Shown here: piece after piece, positions 27,444 through 35,600 of the stretch
Numbering within the stretch: position 1 is the stretch's first letter
Layout: each line of letters starts with the position of its first letter
From: Tepidiphilus sp. J10
Lineage (GTDB): Bacteria > Pseudomonadota > Gammaproteobacteria > Burkholderiales > Thiobacillaceae
Reading direction: 5' to 3'
NCBI GenBank assembly: GCA_945897955.1
Contig: CAMDGQ010000009.1
Location: 1 to 64,000 of the forward strand
DNA length: 64,000 nt
Notes under the pieces: generated by a model
The model's input: only the letters and a program-made list of their open reading frames with translations
Database searches by the model: none
What the model was told of the DNA's origin: nothing
Position numbers and translations under genes: made by a program

Positions 27444-28298
27444 TTATGCCCGCGCGGGCTTGCCCGGGCAAGGCTGATTGGCGATGTCCTTGTCCTGGTA
27501 TGCGGGGTTTTTACCGACATCCAGTTCGGCCAGTTCTTGCGCGCTGAAGCCGGCCGCCAACCGCGCCGATTCATTGAATGGCCGCCGTGGCCGGGGAACG
27601 CCCGGCGTGGCGAGCAGGTTCCGAAATGCACTTTCCGGTTCCAGCCCGCGCTGCGCACAAAGGAATTTAAACCAGCGGTCACCCGCCGCGACATGGCCAA
27701 TTTCATCGCGCAGGATGATGTCCAGAATATCGGCGCCGGCGGCGTCGCCGTAACCGCGCAATTTGCGCTGGATGTCGGGCGTTACGTCGAGACCGCGCGC
27801 TTCCAGCAGGCGCGGTACCAGGGCCATGCGTGCGAGCGGGTCGTGCGCGGTTTTTTCGGCCATTTCCCAGAGGCCGGCATGCGCCGGGAAATCGCCATAG
27901 TCCTTGTCCAGGCCGCGCAGATGATTGCGCAGTAGACTGAAGTGATATGCCTCCTCGGCGGCGACGACGAGCCAATCGCCATAGAACTCGCGCGGCAAAC
28001 CGGCAAAGCGCTGCACCGCGTCGAGCGCCAGATTGATTGCATTGAATTCGATATGGGCGAGGGCGTGGATCAGCGCGGCGTGATTTTCCGGGCCATTCAG
28101 TTGACGACGCGGCATGCTTGCCGGTGAGGCCAGAAGTGGACGTTCCGGAATACCTGCATTGGCAATCGGCGCACCGAAATCACCATCGGAGTCAAAGGCG
28201 CCGGACTCCCATTCCGAATGCAGCCGCTCGGTTTCTGCCAGCTTGGCTTCGATTACGCATTCGGACAGCACGCTTCGAGCCGCGAAGTGAATATTCAT
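27444..28298 (-). CDS. DUF455 ferritin-like protein
   Basis: 284 residues. The central helices carry carboxylate/His motifs typical of ferritin-like di-iron proteins: AHIEFNAINLALD, EEAYHFSLLRNHL and DEIGHVAAGDRWF. DUF455 proteins resemble tRNA-hydroxylase MiaE-like folds but have no settled function. The start overlaps the end of the VanZ-like gene by four bases, so translation is coupled. In the same minus-strand run as the nitroreductase and the Rieske oxygenase, which are all oxidoreductases. Confidence 0.88.
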   Translation of the reverse strand: MNIHFAARSVLSECVIEAKLAETERLHSEWESGAFDSDGDFGAPIANAGIPERPLLASPASMPRRQLNGPENHAALIHALAHIEFNAINLALDAVQRFAGLPREFYGDWLVVAAEEAYHFSLLRNHLRGLDKDYGDFPAHAGLWEMAEKTAHDPLARMALVPRLLEARGLDVTPDIQRKLRGYGDAAGADILDIILRDEIGHVAAGDRWFKFLCAQRGLEPESAFRNLLATPGVPRPRRPFNESARLAAGFSAQELAELDVGKNPAYQDKDIANQPCPGKPARA

Positions 28299-28657
28299 GG
28301 CGCGAGTTTTCGCATGCTCCAGTCGAGCGTGCTGCGGGCCGCAATCCAGCCGAGTCCGACGCCAAGACTGTTGGCTGCCATGTCGAAAATGTCGCCCTGG
28401 CGAACACCGCCCAGACTTTGCAGGATCTCCAGCATGAGTCCCATCAGGATGAAGATCAGCGCCAGACGGTATCCGTTGCGTTCGATCTGATGCCACCAGC
28501 CCATCAACGCGGCGTAGGCGAGCAGATGCCCGATCTTGTCGCCGAATTCGACAGGAGCTTCGGGCGGCTTTGGGGTCAGCGAAAGGTAAATGACCGCCAG
28601 CACCAGCAGCCAGCCCGACACGATCCATGCACGGCGGAAAATTCCGGCGACTGCCAT
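28295..28657 (-). CDS. VanZ-like membrane protein
   Basis: About 120 residues with three or four membrane helices. The VanZ signatures are visible: DKIGHLLAYAALMGWW and, after a polar turn, EILQSLGGVRQGDIFDMAANSLG. Function of this family is unknown outside vancomycin-type teicoplanin resistance. The start is uncertain: ATG 28657 lies just after the stop of the upstream nitroreductase, while ATG 28690 would overlap it; neither has a strong ribosome binding site. Confidence 0.8.
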   Translation of the reverse strand: MAVAGIFRRAWIVSGWLLVLAVIYLSLTPKPPEAPVEFGDKIGHLLAYAALMGWWHQIERNGYRLALIFILMGLMLEILQSLGGVRQGDIFDMAANSLGVGLGWIAARSTLDWSMRKLAP

Positions 28658-28667
28658 CGCTGAAGAA

Positions 28668-29276
28668 TCAGCGGTATTCAACCAGTTCATCAAGCGGCAG
28701 GCGCTGCTTCTCGCCAGGAGCCTGGGCGCAATATCCAAACGCAAGAATCAGCGCAGGGTGCCGGCGAACGGGGTCGAAGCCAAGGATGCGGCGAACTTCA
28801 GCCGGGTCAAATCCGCCGATCGCGCACGAGTCGATATCAATGCCGGCCGCCGCAGTCATCATGTTGGCTGCAGCAATATGGCACTGGTGCTCGCTCCATG
28901 CCTTGACGTCAGTGGCGGCGTGGAAGGCGCGATAGTTTTTCAACGCTGCATCCAGTGCATCGCCCGGATATTCACGCGACATGAGGCGACGCAGATACTC
29001 GGAATCCGGATCCATCTCGGCCAGTTTGGCGAGCACCACGATGACCACGCTGGCTGTTCCGACTTGCGGCTGCTGGAAGCATGCATGCTGCAAGGCCAGT
29101 TTGTCGTGCTGTGAAGTCAGCACAACAAATTTCCAAGGTTCGAGTCCGAAGGAGGAGGGCGAGAGACGGCCTGCTTCGAGGATGAAATCAATATCCTCTG
29201 CCGTGAGTGGGCGATCGGCCTGAAACAGGTGGCAGGCGTGGCGGCGGTTAAAGATGTCGAGTAATTTCGATTTCAT
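28668..29276 (-). CDS. NfsB-like nitroreductase (FMN oxidoreductase)
   Basis: 202 residues, the usual size. It starts with MKSKLLDIFNRRHACHLF and has the FMN-binding region SPSSFGLEPWKFVVL near residues 40-55 and a late GFDPAEVRRILGFDP plus ALILAFGY. Such NAD(P)H:FMN enzymes reduce nitro groups, quinones or enals. ATG 29276 matches the family N-terminus. It is the first gene of a minus-strand group with the VanZ-like, DUF455 and Rieske genes. A decayed MITE-like relic lies just upstream. Confidence 0.9.
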   Translation of the reverse strand: MKSKLLDIFNRRHACHLFQADRPLTAEDIDFILEAGRLSPSSFGLEPWKFVVLTSQHDKLALQHACFQQPQVGTASVVIVVLAKLAEMDPDSEYLRRLMSREYPGDALDAALKNYRAFHAATDVKAWSEHQCHIAAANMMTAAAGIDIDSCAIGGFDPAEVRRILGFDPVRRHPALILAFGYCAQAPGEKQRLPLDELVEYR

Positions 29277-29305
29277 GCTGGGATGCCTTGATTGAGCGTG
29301 GCATT

Positions 29306-29400
29306 CTAGCCCAGCAGTCTGTCCGACTTTGAATTCGTCGGCAGGAATTCGTGCAAGGCGGTCTTTTTTCGCGATCAACCAGCTTTGCTGGACTGGCTGC
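29306..29400. mobile_element. Decayed short copy of the MITE-like element found at 57659
   Basis: Bases 29313-29344 match the left end of the element at 57659-57819 in 26 of 32 positions, starting from an AGCAG-TCTGTC end that follows a CTAG. Further in, TTTTCGCGATCAAC (from about 29366) matches the right-hand part of the other copy in 13 of 14 positions, and a GACTGGCTGC end follows. It is about 95 bases instead of 161, so it has lost its middle. The boundaries are approximate. It lies upstream of the M48-like gene and contains a TTG that opens a false N-terminal extension of that gene. Confidence 0.5.
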
Positions 29401-29481
29401 CTGGCGGATGTGCGTGTATTCCACGCTAGACTTGAAGTAGATTATTTTGGCTTGCGCGAATCATCGGTCAAACTTTGCTTG

Positions 29482-30609
29482 ATGCGGCTACCCATCCCTA
29501 AGTTCAAGGTTCTCCTTTACGCACCCGGATTGCCGGCTGCGGGCGTCTTTGCGAGCGCGCATTTTGAGGACTCGGTGCTGGTGGTTCAGGGCAAAGGCGA
29601 TTGGTTCGCCATCCAGGGCGACAGGGTCAGGCTGAAGACCGGTGGTTTTGACGGGCGGCAATGGCTGCTTTCATGGCAAACCCCGTCCGGAGTCGCTGCC
29701 GCCATGCTGCAGGGTGAGGATGCGGTCCAGGCATTCATCAAACTGGCGCCGCCGGTCATCGCCGAGGAACTCAAGCGGGCGCATCTGGCGCATGCCGACC
29801 GCGGCGCAATGTTTCGTAACGGCTTCATGTTGATGGGGCTGTTCTTCCTGCTGTCGATCGGCCTGTTCTGGTTCTATGCCGACGAGATAGGAGATTGGGC
29901 CGCAGACCAGCTTTCCGATGAACAGAAGACGTTACTGGTTGAACAGTCATTCAATCAGTTACGTCCCACGCTCAAGTTGATTGAACGGGGAGAAGTGCGC
30001 GATACGGTCGCATATATTGGTGTCAGAGTGACGGCAGGATCTCGCCTGCGCTATGTCTTCCATGTCGCCGACTCACCTCGCGCCGATGCGGTTGCTCTGC
30101 CTGACGGTCATATCGTTGTCTATACCGGCATGCTGCGTGCAACGCGCAACGCCGAAGAGCTTGCGGCGGTTCTTGCGCACCAGGCCAGCCATATCGAAAA
30201 ACAGCACAGCTTGAACAATGTTATGCATGTGCTGGGCTGGCGCGCAGTGCTGGCCGCATTGCTGGATGAAACTTCCAGCAGTGTTTGGCAGGGCCTTGGC
30301 GAGCGCTTGGACCATTTGAGCTATAGCGAGGCAATGGAGCGAGAAGCTGACAGCGAGACAGTGGTCATGCTGCGTCGCGCTCGGGTTTCCGCCGAGGGTC
30401 TGGTTCCGGTATTCGAACGTTTGGCCGCACTTGCTTCATCGGATAGCACCTCGCCCGAGTCCGGATTTATCGCATCCCACCCCGTCAGCCCGGAGCGTTT
30501 CGAAGCTTTGCGTCAGCAAATAGTCATGCAGTCACCCTATAGAAGCCGTCCATTACCCATTGATTGGGATCATTTCCGGCATGCGGTTGCCAATATGGCT
30601 GTGAACTAA
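29482..30609 (+). CDS. M48-like membrane peptidase homologue with altered active site
   Basis: 375 residues. An N-terminal soluble part (about residues 1-100) precedes a membrane helix near residues 115-133 (LMGLFFLLSIGLFWFYA) and a C-terminal M48-type domain. The zinc motif reads HQASH (His233, Gln234, His237) instead of HExxH, while the third ligand EREAD (Glu286) is kept. The general-base glutamate is thus lost, so it may bind zinc without cleaving, or be a regulatory pseudoprotease. The codon is CAG, one base away from GAG. ATG 29482 is chosen because an upstream TTG at 29329 lies in a repeat relic. Upstream of a Crp/Fnr gene on the same strand. Confidence 0.82.
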   Translation: MRLPIPKFKVLLYAPGLPAAGVFASAHFEDSVLVVQGKGDWFAIQGDRVRLKTGGFDGRQWLLSWQTPSGVAAAMLQGEDAVQAFIKLAPPVIAEELKRAHLAHADRGAMFRNGFMLMGLFFLLSIGLFWFYADEIGDWAADQLSDEQKTLLVEQSFNQLRPTLKLIERGEVRDTVAYIGVRVTAGSRLRYVFHVADSPRADAVALPDGHIVVYTGMLRATRNAEELAAVLAHQASHIEKQHSLNNVMHVLGWRAVLAALLDETSSSVWQGLGERLDHLSYSEAMEREADSETVVMLRRARVSAEGLVPVFERLAALASSDSTSPESGFIASHPVSPERFEALRQQIVMQSPYRSRPLPIDWDHFRHAVANMAVN

Positions 30610-30692
30610 CGCACTGAGCGTGGTTGATCTTTGTCGATAGAATCCGCGCTCGCCGTAATTTCAATATCGTCTGCATGGGAAGACTCTCTCGA

Positions 30693-31451
30693 ATGAGCCA
30701 GAACCAACATCAAGTTGAACCGAGATTGCTCAATAACCCGACTGTGAAGCATGTTGACGTTGATATAGAGAAACTCCGCAATCACAGTGTTCTGTTCTCT
30801 GTTCTCAGCGATGCAGACGCACAAGCAATTATTCAACTTGGACGTGTGCTCCATCACCCGGCCAAGCATATTGTTTTTCAGTTCGGAGAAGCCGGTGATC
30901 ACCTGCTGATACTTCTTGCCGGGCGAGTCAAGGTCAGCCTGACATCGGCGGATGGCAAGGAGGCGATTCTGAGTATTCTTGAACCTGGCGATGTCATGGG
31001 CGAAATGGCTCTGCTCGATGGAGATACCCGCAGCGCGACGGTGACCACCATGGATGCGTGCAATTTTCTGGTGTTATGGCAGCGTGATTTCCTGCCTTTC
31101 CTGGAGAAAAACCCGCACGTGGCGCTGAAACTGCTGGCTGGTCTGTCGAAGCGCTTGCGCGCGACCAACGATCTTGTCGGCAACCTGAGTTTTCTTAATC
31201 TGCCAGCGCGTCTGGCGCGCATATTGATCAACCTGGGGCAGCAATATGGCAAAGTGACCGACACAGGTATTGCCATCGGTATCAAGCTTTCACAGGAAGA
31301 ACTTGGAAATCTCGTCGGTGTGTCGCGCGAAAGCGTAAACCGGCAAATCCGTTTATGGGTTGATGCAGACGTGTTGGATTACAACCACGGAACCATTATC
31401 CTGAAGAACTCGGATGCCTTGTTTCGAGAGTCCCTGAATTCGGAACGATAA
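30693..31451 (+). CDS. Crp/Fnr-family transcription regulator
   Basis: About 252 residues. A cyclic-nucleotide-binding-like beta-roll (residues 40-150) includes GEMALLDGDTRSATV, like the CRP phosphate-binding cassette, so cAMP or a similar ligand is possible. The winged helix-turn-helix at the C-terminus reads LSQEELGNLVGVSRESVNRQIRLW. No N-terminal cysteine cluster is present, so it is not an oxygen sensor of Fnr type. ATG 30693 follows a GGGAAGA site; ATG 30675 is an alternative. It may control the exported DUF11 gene directly downstream, which is inference. Confidence 0.9.
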   Translation: MSQNQHQVEPRLLNNPTVKHVDVDIEKLRNHSVLFSVLSDADAQAIIQLGRVLHHPAKHIVFQFGEAGDHLLILLAGRVKVSLTSADGKEAILSILEPGDVMGEMALLDGDTRSATVTTMDACNFLVLWQRDFLPFLEKNPHVALKLLAGLSKRLRATNDLVGNLSFLNLPARLARILINLGQQYGKVTDTGIAIGIKLSQEELGNLVGVSRESVNRQIRLWVDADVLDYNHGTIILKNSDALFRESLNSER

Positions 31452-31506
31452 GAACACCTTATGGAACACCCTACACCCCCCGCTTTTTTGACCAAGGAGT
31501 AATTCA

Positions 31507-33192
31507 ATGCAACGTAAAGTCATCGCAACGCTCGTCAGTGCACTGTTCAGTATCGGTATCGCGCAAGCTCAATCGGCGCCCTATTACAACCCGGCCAATC
31601 CGGCCAGCCCGACCGGTGTCACGACTGGCGCCGAGTTGAGCAAGACCATTGGTTGCCCGGGCAAGGGCATACTGGACGCTGCCTGCCAGCCGACGCCGGT
31701 TCCTGTTGCCAAGCCGGCGCCGGTAGCCGCTCCGGCGCCTGTGGTTGCACCCGCTCCCGCTCCCGCGCCGGTGGTCAAGGCTGCTCCCGCTCCGGTGGTC
31801 AGCAACACGCTTGATACCGTGATGTATATTCCCACCGGAATTCGTTCCACCAGCGCGCTGATGATCGAACGCATGGCACCGAAGGAAATCGTTGCCGGCC
31901 AACCGTTCAGTTACGACATCAAGGCGACGAATCTGACTCCCAACAAGTTGAGTGATGTCGCTGTGCAGGATCTGTGCAGCAGCAATTTCAAGTTGCTGAG
32001 TTCCAGTCCGGAAGTCGAGAGCAGCAATGATGGCTTGCTGAATTGGGAATTGGGCGAGCTGAATGGCAACGAATCCCGCGTCATCAGGGTTAATGGTCAG
32101 ATCGACGATGCCGATAAGGCGCAGAACTGCCTGTCGGCAAAATATGATCAAGCTTCATGCATGGCTTTCAATGTGGTTCAGCCCAAGCTGAATCTGACCG
32201 CCAGTGCACCTGCCGAAGTCATGCGTTGCGACGCAATTCCGTTGTCTTATGCGGTGTCCAATATCGGGACCGGTGTGGCGCGCAATGCCTCTCTGAATCA
32301 GCCGTTGCCCGAGGGCGTAAGCCTGAAGGATGGACTTGGAACGATGACGGCGGGCGATCTTTCCGCTGGTGCTGTCAAGGAATTCAAGGCTTCCGTCATG
32401 GCGGCCAAACCTGGTGTCTATTCCTTCAACCCAACTGCCGCCGCCGACCCGGCCATGCAGGCCAGTGCCGTCGCGACGACGCGCGTGACCGAACCGGCGT
32501 TGAAAGTCGAGAAGAAGGCATCCAACACGGTTATTCTGGGTCGTGACATGGATTACGAGATCACCGTGACCAACACGGGCGATGCCGTCGCACGCAACCT
32601 GGTGGTTGAAGAGACGGTGCCTGCCGGCGTTCGCGTCAACAGCGCTTCCGACAACGGTCGTATCGAGGCTGGCCGGGTGGTCTGGAACCTGCCGGAACTG
32701 GCGCCCAAGCAATCGCAGACCGTCAAGGTCAACCTGTATGGCCAGTCGGTCGGCACCATTGACAGCTCCACCCGTGCAACTGCGTACTGTGCAGCTGATG
32801 CCGGCGCGCAGACCAAAACAGCGATTATCGGTGTTCCGGCCGTGCTGCTCGAAGTCGTTGACCTGATTGACCCGGTCGAGATCGGCAGTTCGACAACCTA
32901 CGTCATCACCGCCACCAACCAGGGTTCGGCGACCGACATCAACGTGCGTATCGTTGCCGAACTCGAAAAGGCCATGGAGTTTGTCTCCGGCGATGGCGCG
33001 ACATCGCTGGTTACCGGCGGCAACCGCATCGAATTTGCGCCGCTGCCGAAGCTGGAGCCGGGTGCGAAGGCGGAATGGAAAGTCAAAGCCAAGGCTGTGA
33101 CCCCTTCCGACCATCGCTTTACGGTCATCATGACCAGCGACCTGCGTCAGCGTCCTGTGATGGAAACCGAAGCGACCACGCTGTACAAGTAA
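31507..33192 (+). CDS. Exported DUF11-repeat protein, OmcB-like
   Basis: 561 residues with a signal peptide (cut after AQAQ, about residue 22). A proline/alanine/valine-rich linker covers residues about 61-97. Then come four beta-sandwich modules of DUF11 type, roughly residues 120-215, 225-330, 335-435 and 445-555, with recurrent segments such as DYEITVTNTGDAVARN and TTYVITATNQGSATD. This layout is like the chlamydial large cysteine-rich outer-membrane protein OmcB, and scattered cysteines could form disulfides. A strong ribosome binding site (AAGGAG) and a terminator hairpin 20 bases after the stop bracket it as a single gene. A surface or periplasmic structural role is likely. Confidence 0.85.
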   Translation: MQRKVIATLVSALFSIGIAQAQSAPYYNPANPASPTGVTTGAELSKTIGCPGKGILDAACQPTPVPVAKPAPVAAPAPVVAPAPAPAPVVKAAPAPVVSNTLDTVMYIPTGIRSTSALMIERMAPKEIVAGQPFSYDIKATNLTPNKLSDVAVQDLCSSNFKLLSSSPEVESSNDGLLNWELGELNGNESRVIRVNGQIDDADKAQNCLSAKYDQASCMAFNVVQPKLNLTASAPAEVMRCDAIPLSYAVSNIGTGVARNASLNQPLPEGVSLKDGLGTMTAGDLSAGAVKEFKASVMAAKPGVYSFNPTAAADPAMQASAVATTRVTEPALKVEKKASNTVILGRDMDYEITVTNTGDAVARNLVVEETVPAGVRVNSASDNGRIEAGRVVWNLPELAPKQSQTVKVNLYGQSVGTIDSSTRATAYCAADAGAQTKTAIIGVPAVLLEVVDLIDPVEIGSSTTYVITATNQGSATDINVRIVAELEKAMEFVSGDGATSLVTGGNRIEFAPLPKLEPGAKAEWKVKAKAVTPSDHRFTVIMTSDLRQRPVMETEATTLYK

Positions 33193-33210
33193 CAGGGTGT
33201 TTCGTTAGTG

Positions 33211-33239
33211 AAAAGGCCTCGCTTCGGCGAGGCCTTTTT
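33211..33239 (+). terminator. Rho-independent terminator after the DUF11 gene
   Basis: The stem AAAAGGCCTCGC and GCGAGGCCTTTTT enclose a TTCG tetraloop, with a U-rich tail. It lies 19 bases after the stop codon of the DUF11 gene. The A-rich side also makes it usable in the opposite direction. Confidence 0.93.
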
Positions 33240-33315
33240 CATGTCGTGACCGCGCTATCGACGATCCATATCCCTGGCGCTGAAGCAAGCGCTTAAAACT
33301 GGAATTGAGAAACAG

Positions 33316-33669
33316 ATGGAAATCTTCAACCGATTCTCGCTGGAAGCCGCGCGCCGGCTGCCGAATTTGCCTCCGTCGCACCCCTGCTCACGGGTGCATG
33401 GTCATTCTTTCCAGATCGAGGTGCATGTGTCCGGGCCGCTCGACCCGGAGTTGGGTTGGGTCATCGACTTTGCCGATATTCAGCGCGCCTGGCAGCCGGT
33501 ACACGATAGTCTTGATCATCGTTACCTGAATGAGGTCACCGGCCTGGAAAACCCGACCAGCGAACTGCTTGCGCAATGGGTCTGGCAGAAACTGAAACCG
33601 ACTCTGCCCGGTTTGTCCAAAGTGGTGGTCATGGAAACCCCGACCTCCGGTTGCATTCATAGCGGCTGA
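33316..33669 (+). CDS. queD: QueD-family 6-carboxy-tetrahydropterin synthase homologue lacking one zinc histidine
   Basis: 117 residues, closely like E. coli QueD (queuosine pathway: 7,8-dihydroneopterin triphosphate to CPH4). The catalytic Cys24, the zinc histidines His28 and His30 (CSRVHGH), the LDHRYLN segment and the late METPTSGC glutamate are kept. The first zinc ligand, the His of the AAHRL motif, is Arg13 here (AARRLP; codon CGC). This could mean a changed activity, a different ligand, or a sequencing or assembly error. No other que genes are in the window. Confidence 0.88.
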   Translation: MEIFNRFSLEAARRLPNLPPSHPCSRVHGHSFQIEVHVSGPLDPELGWVIDFADIQRAWQPVHDSLDHRYLNEVTGLENPTSELLAQWVWQKLKPTLPGLSKVVVMETPTSGCIHSG

Positions 33670-33687
33670 CGCGGAATCTTCGCGAGT

Positions 33688-34446
33688 TCAACAAGTTCTT
33701 GCTACGCCATAGGAAAAGCCACAGCTGTTTTGTGCGGTCCTGGTGGCGGGCTGCGTGGCAAGGCCATATCCGGAGGGTGAGTTCGCTTGATAGGTACTCG
33801 TGCCATACGTCGGTTTTGCCGCTGTGTAGGTCGCGCCGGAAACACCGTAAATCATGTGCGACGCGGAATAATGGCTGTTATCGGACTTGACGTGGCCATT
33901 GTTGTGGGGGGGGACTACAGTCACCTGGGCCTGAGATGCAGCCAGGTAGGGATTGCTGCTGACTTTTTGGATCGACACCGGACGCGAATAGCCGGGGTTG
34001 TACGCAGAGGTGTTGGTAAAGGGGTTGGCATGGCTGCTGTTAAAGCCGCTGCCGGCTGAATAGCCTGCGGGCCCGGACGCTACCGGTGCCGGCGCGTAAG
34101 CTGATGCGTACTGGTGAATTACGCGCGGTTGCTGGTTGCTATCGATGATCTTGTGGGCTAGGCCGGCCATGATCCCTTCCGTGGTCACGATCCGGTCGGC
34201 CATGTAGCCGATCCGATCTGCCATCGTTCCAATCCGATCGGCCATCTTCCCCGGGTTGCTGGAAAGTGACAGCATGGTTGTCGAAGCGGTGTTGACGGTG
34301 TTGTTGGTGACGCTCTCGGTGCTGTCGATCAGGTTATTGGTGACGCTGGTCATGCCGATGACCAGTTCGTTGAAGAACGCGAACGAGGGGCTTGAAATGG
34401 AGGTCAGCAGGGCGGTTGAGATTGCAAGTTTGCTCAGAGTGGACAT
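33688..34446 (-). CDS. Exported protein with MADRIG repeats, unknown function
   Basis: 252 residues with a signal peptide (cut near PSFAF, residue 23). The mature N-terminal third is helical and carries near-exact heptad-like repeats GKMADRIG, GTMADRIG, GYMADRIV at about residues 65-85, suggesting a coiled or amphipathic helix. The remainder is rich in Ser, Tyr, Pro, Asn and His and low in complexity. No family recognised. It is divergent from a CarH/LitR-like regulator with a shared promoter region containing an inverted repeat, so it is a likely target of light or B12 control. Convergent with queD at its 3' end. Confidence 0.72.
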   Translation of the reverse strand: MSTLSKLAISTALLTSISSPSFAFFNELVIGMTSVTNNLIDSTESVTNNTVNTASTTMLSLSSNPGKMADRIGTMADRIGYMADRIVTTEGIMAGLAHKIIDSNQQPRVIHQYASAYAPAPVASGPAGYSAGSGFNSSHANPFTNTSAYNPGYSRPVSIQKVSSNPYLAASQAQVTVVPPHNNGHVKSDNSHYSASHMIYGVSGATYTAAKPTYGTSTYQANSPSGYGLATQPATRTAQNSCGFSYGVARTC

Positions 34447-34496
34447 GACGGGCCTCGTTCAAGGGTGGGTTTTTAATGGGGAAGTTGATGGTTAAA

Positions 34497-34539
34497 ATTA
34501 TACGTAAAACTTATGCAGGTACAAGTATCAATGTACAAT
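34497..34539. promoter_or_regulatory. Divergent promoter region with inverted repeat for the B12/light regulator
   Basis: For the minus-strand exported gene, a perfect -10 TATAAT (34502-34497) is 16 bases from a -35-like TTGTAC (34524-34519). For the plus-strand regulator, a TACAAT -10 (34534-34539) is 7 bases before the ATG, hinting at a leaderless message. An inverted repeat GTACA (34519-34523) and TGTAC (34532-34536), 8 bases apart, lies over both promoter elements. TGTACA-type half-sites are known for LitR-family regulators. Hexamers read by eye. Confidence 0.55.
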
Positions 34540-34546
34540 TATTTGC

Positions 34547-35533
34547 ATGATTACTGAAACTTCATCCCTCACATCCTGCGCTCGATTTCCCATTCGTGAA
34601 CTCGTTCAGCGAACCGGTGTAAATGCTTCCACCCTGCGTGCGTGGGAGAGTCGGCATGGCTTGCTGAAGCCGGTTCGAACGGAATCCGGCCACCGCCTTT
34701 ATGGCAGTGAAGATGTGCAACGTGTTAGGCGTGTACAAGAATTACTTGCACAAGGGTTAGGCTTGAACGAGATTGTGTCCGTACTGGACACTTCGCCTGA
34801 ATCTTCTCCGGATGCTTCGTCAATGCGGCTGGAAAGCAGCCTGGCGGCTACCTTGAGCCCGGCCTGGCAAGGTTACCTGGTGGAAACCTTGAATGCGCTG
34901 GAGAGCTTTAGCACGGATCGGCTGGACAACCTCTACAACGAGGCATGCGCGCTGTATCCGATTGATATCGTGACCGACAAATTGATGATTCCGGTGCTGG
35001 AACAATTGGGCTTGCGTTGGGAGAAACGTTCCGCCGGCATCGCCGAGGAGCATTTTTTCAGCGCCTGGCTACGCAACAAGCTGGGCGCCCGTCTGCATCA
35101 CGCCGCCGGATTTACGCGCGGTCGCCAGTTGATACTGTCCTGTCTGCCCGGAGAACATCACGAAATCAGTCTTCTGCTGGCTGCGCTCGGAGTGCTGCAA
35201 CAGGGTTATCGGGTGGTTTATCTGGGGGCCGATATGCCGATCGGCCAGCTTCTACCGGTTTGCCGGCAAACCCATGCGGCTGGCGTTTTATTGGCCGGAC
35301 GCGGTCTTGACGAGCCGGCGCGGATCGAGGCGAATCTGCTTGAAATCGCAAAATTGGTCAGGACTGCGGGTATGCCGGTTTTTGTCGGCGGTCGATTTTC
35401 CGTGCTGATGCAGCGCGAACTAGAACAGATTGGCGCGCAACCGGTGGGGGACAACATTACCCTGGGGCTCCGCCTGATCGAGGCCGGCTTGTCGCATGCG
35501 CCTAATCCAGTGATGCGCGCCAGGAAGGCATGA
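34547..35533 (+). CDS. CarH/LitR-type MerR regulator with adenosylcobalamin-binding photoreceptor domain
   Basis: 328 residues. An N-terminal MerR helix-turn-helix (residues 15-80: IRELVQRTGVNASTLRAWE) is followed by a four-helix capping domain and a B12-binding Rossmann domain. The capping motif Trp-x9-Glu-His of CarH photoreceptors is intact (Trp158, Glu168, His169). The B12 lower-ligand motif, normally DxHxxG, is Glu-x-His-x-x-Ser with His205. Members of this family repress genes in the dark as AdoB12-bound tetramers and release DNA in light. Divergent from the exported protein gene; a tandem universal stress gene follows downstream and could be part of the response. Confidence 0.88.
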   Translation: MITETSSLTSCARFPIRELVQRTGVNASTLRAWESRHGLLKPVRTESGHRLYGSEDVQRVRRVQELLAQGLGLNEIVSVLDTSPESSPDASSMRLESSLAATLSPAWQGYLVETLNALESFSTDRLDNLYNEACALYPIDIVTDKLMIPVLEQLGLRWEKRSAGIAEEHFFSAWLRNKLGARLHHAAGFTRGRQLILSCLPGEHHEISLLLAALGVLQQGYRVVYLGADMPIGQLLPVCRQTHAAGVLLAGRGLDEPARIEANLLEIAKLVRTAGMPVFVGGRFSVLMQRELEQIGAQPVGDNITLGLRLIEAGLSHAPNPVMRARKA

Positions 35534-35600
35534 ATAATTTGCCCGCTGGGCGTTTTCATTCACTATGCTTGTGAAGGCTCATTTCACAGAGGAGAGGTTC

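Noticed and set aside
29329-29481. N-terminal extension of the M48-like gene from a TTG
   Set aside because: The TTG lies in a decayed repeat element and the extension has no family similarity; ATG 29482 begins the plausible protein.
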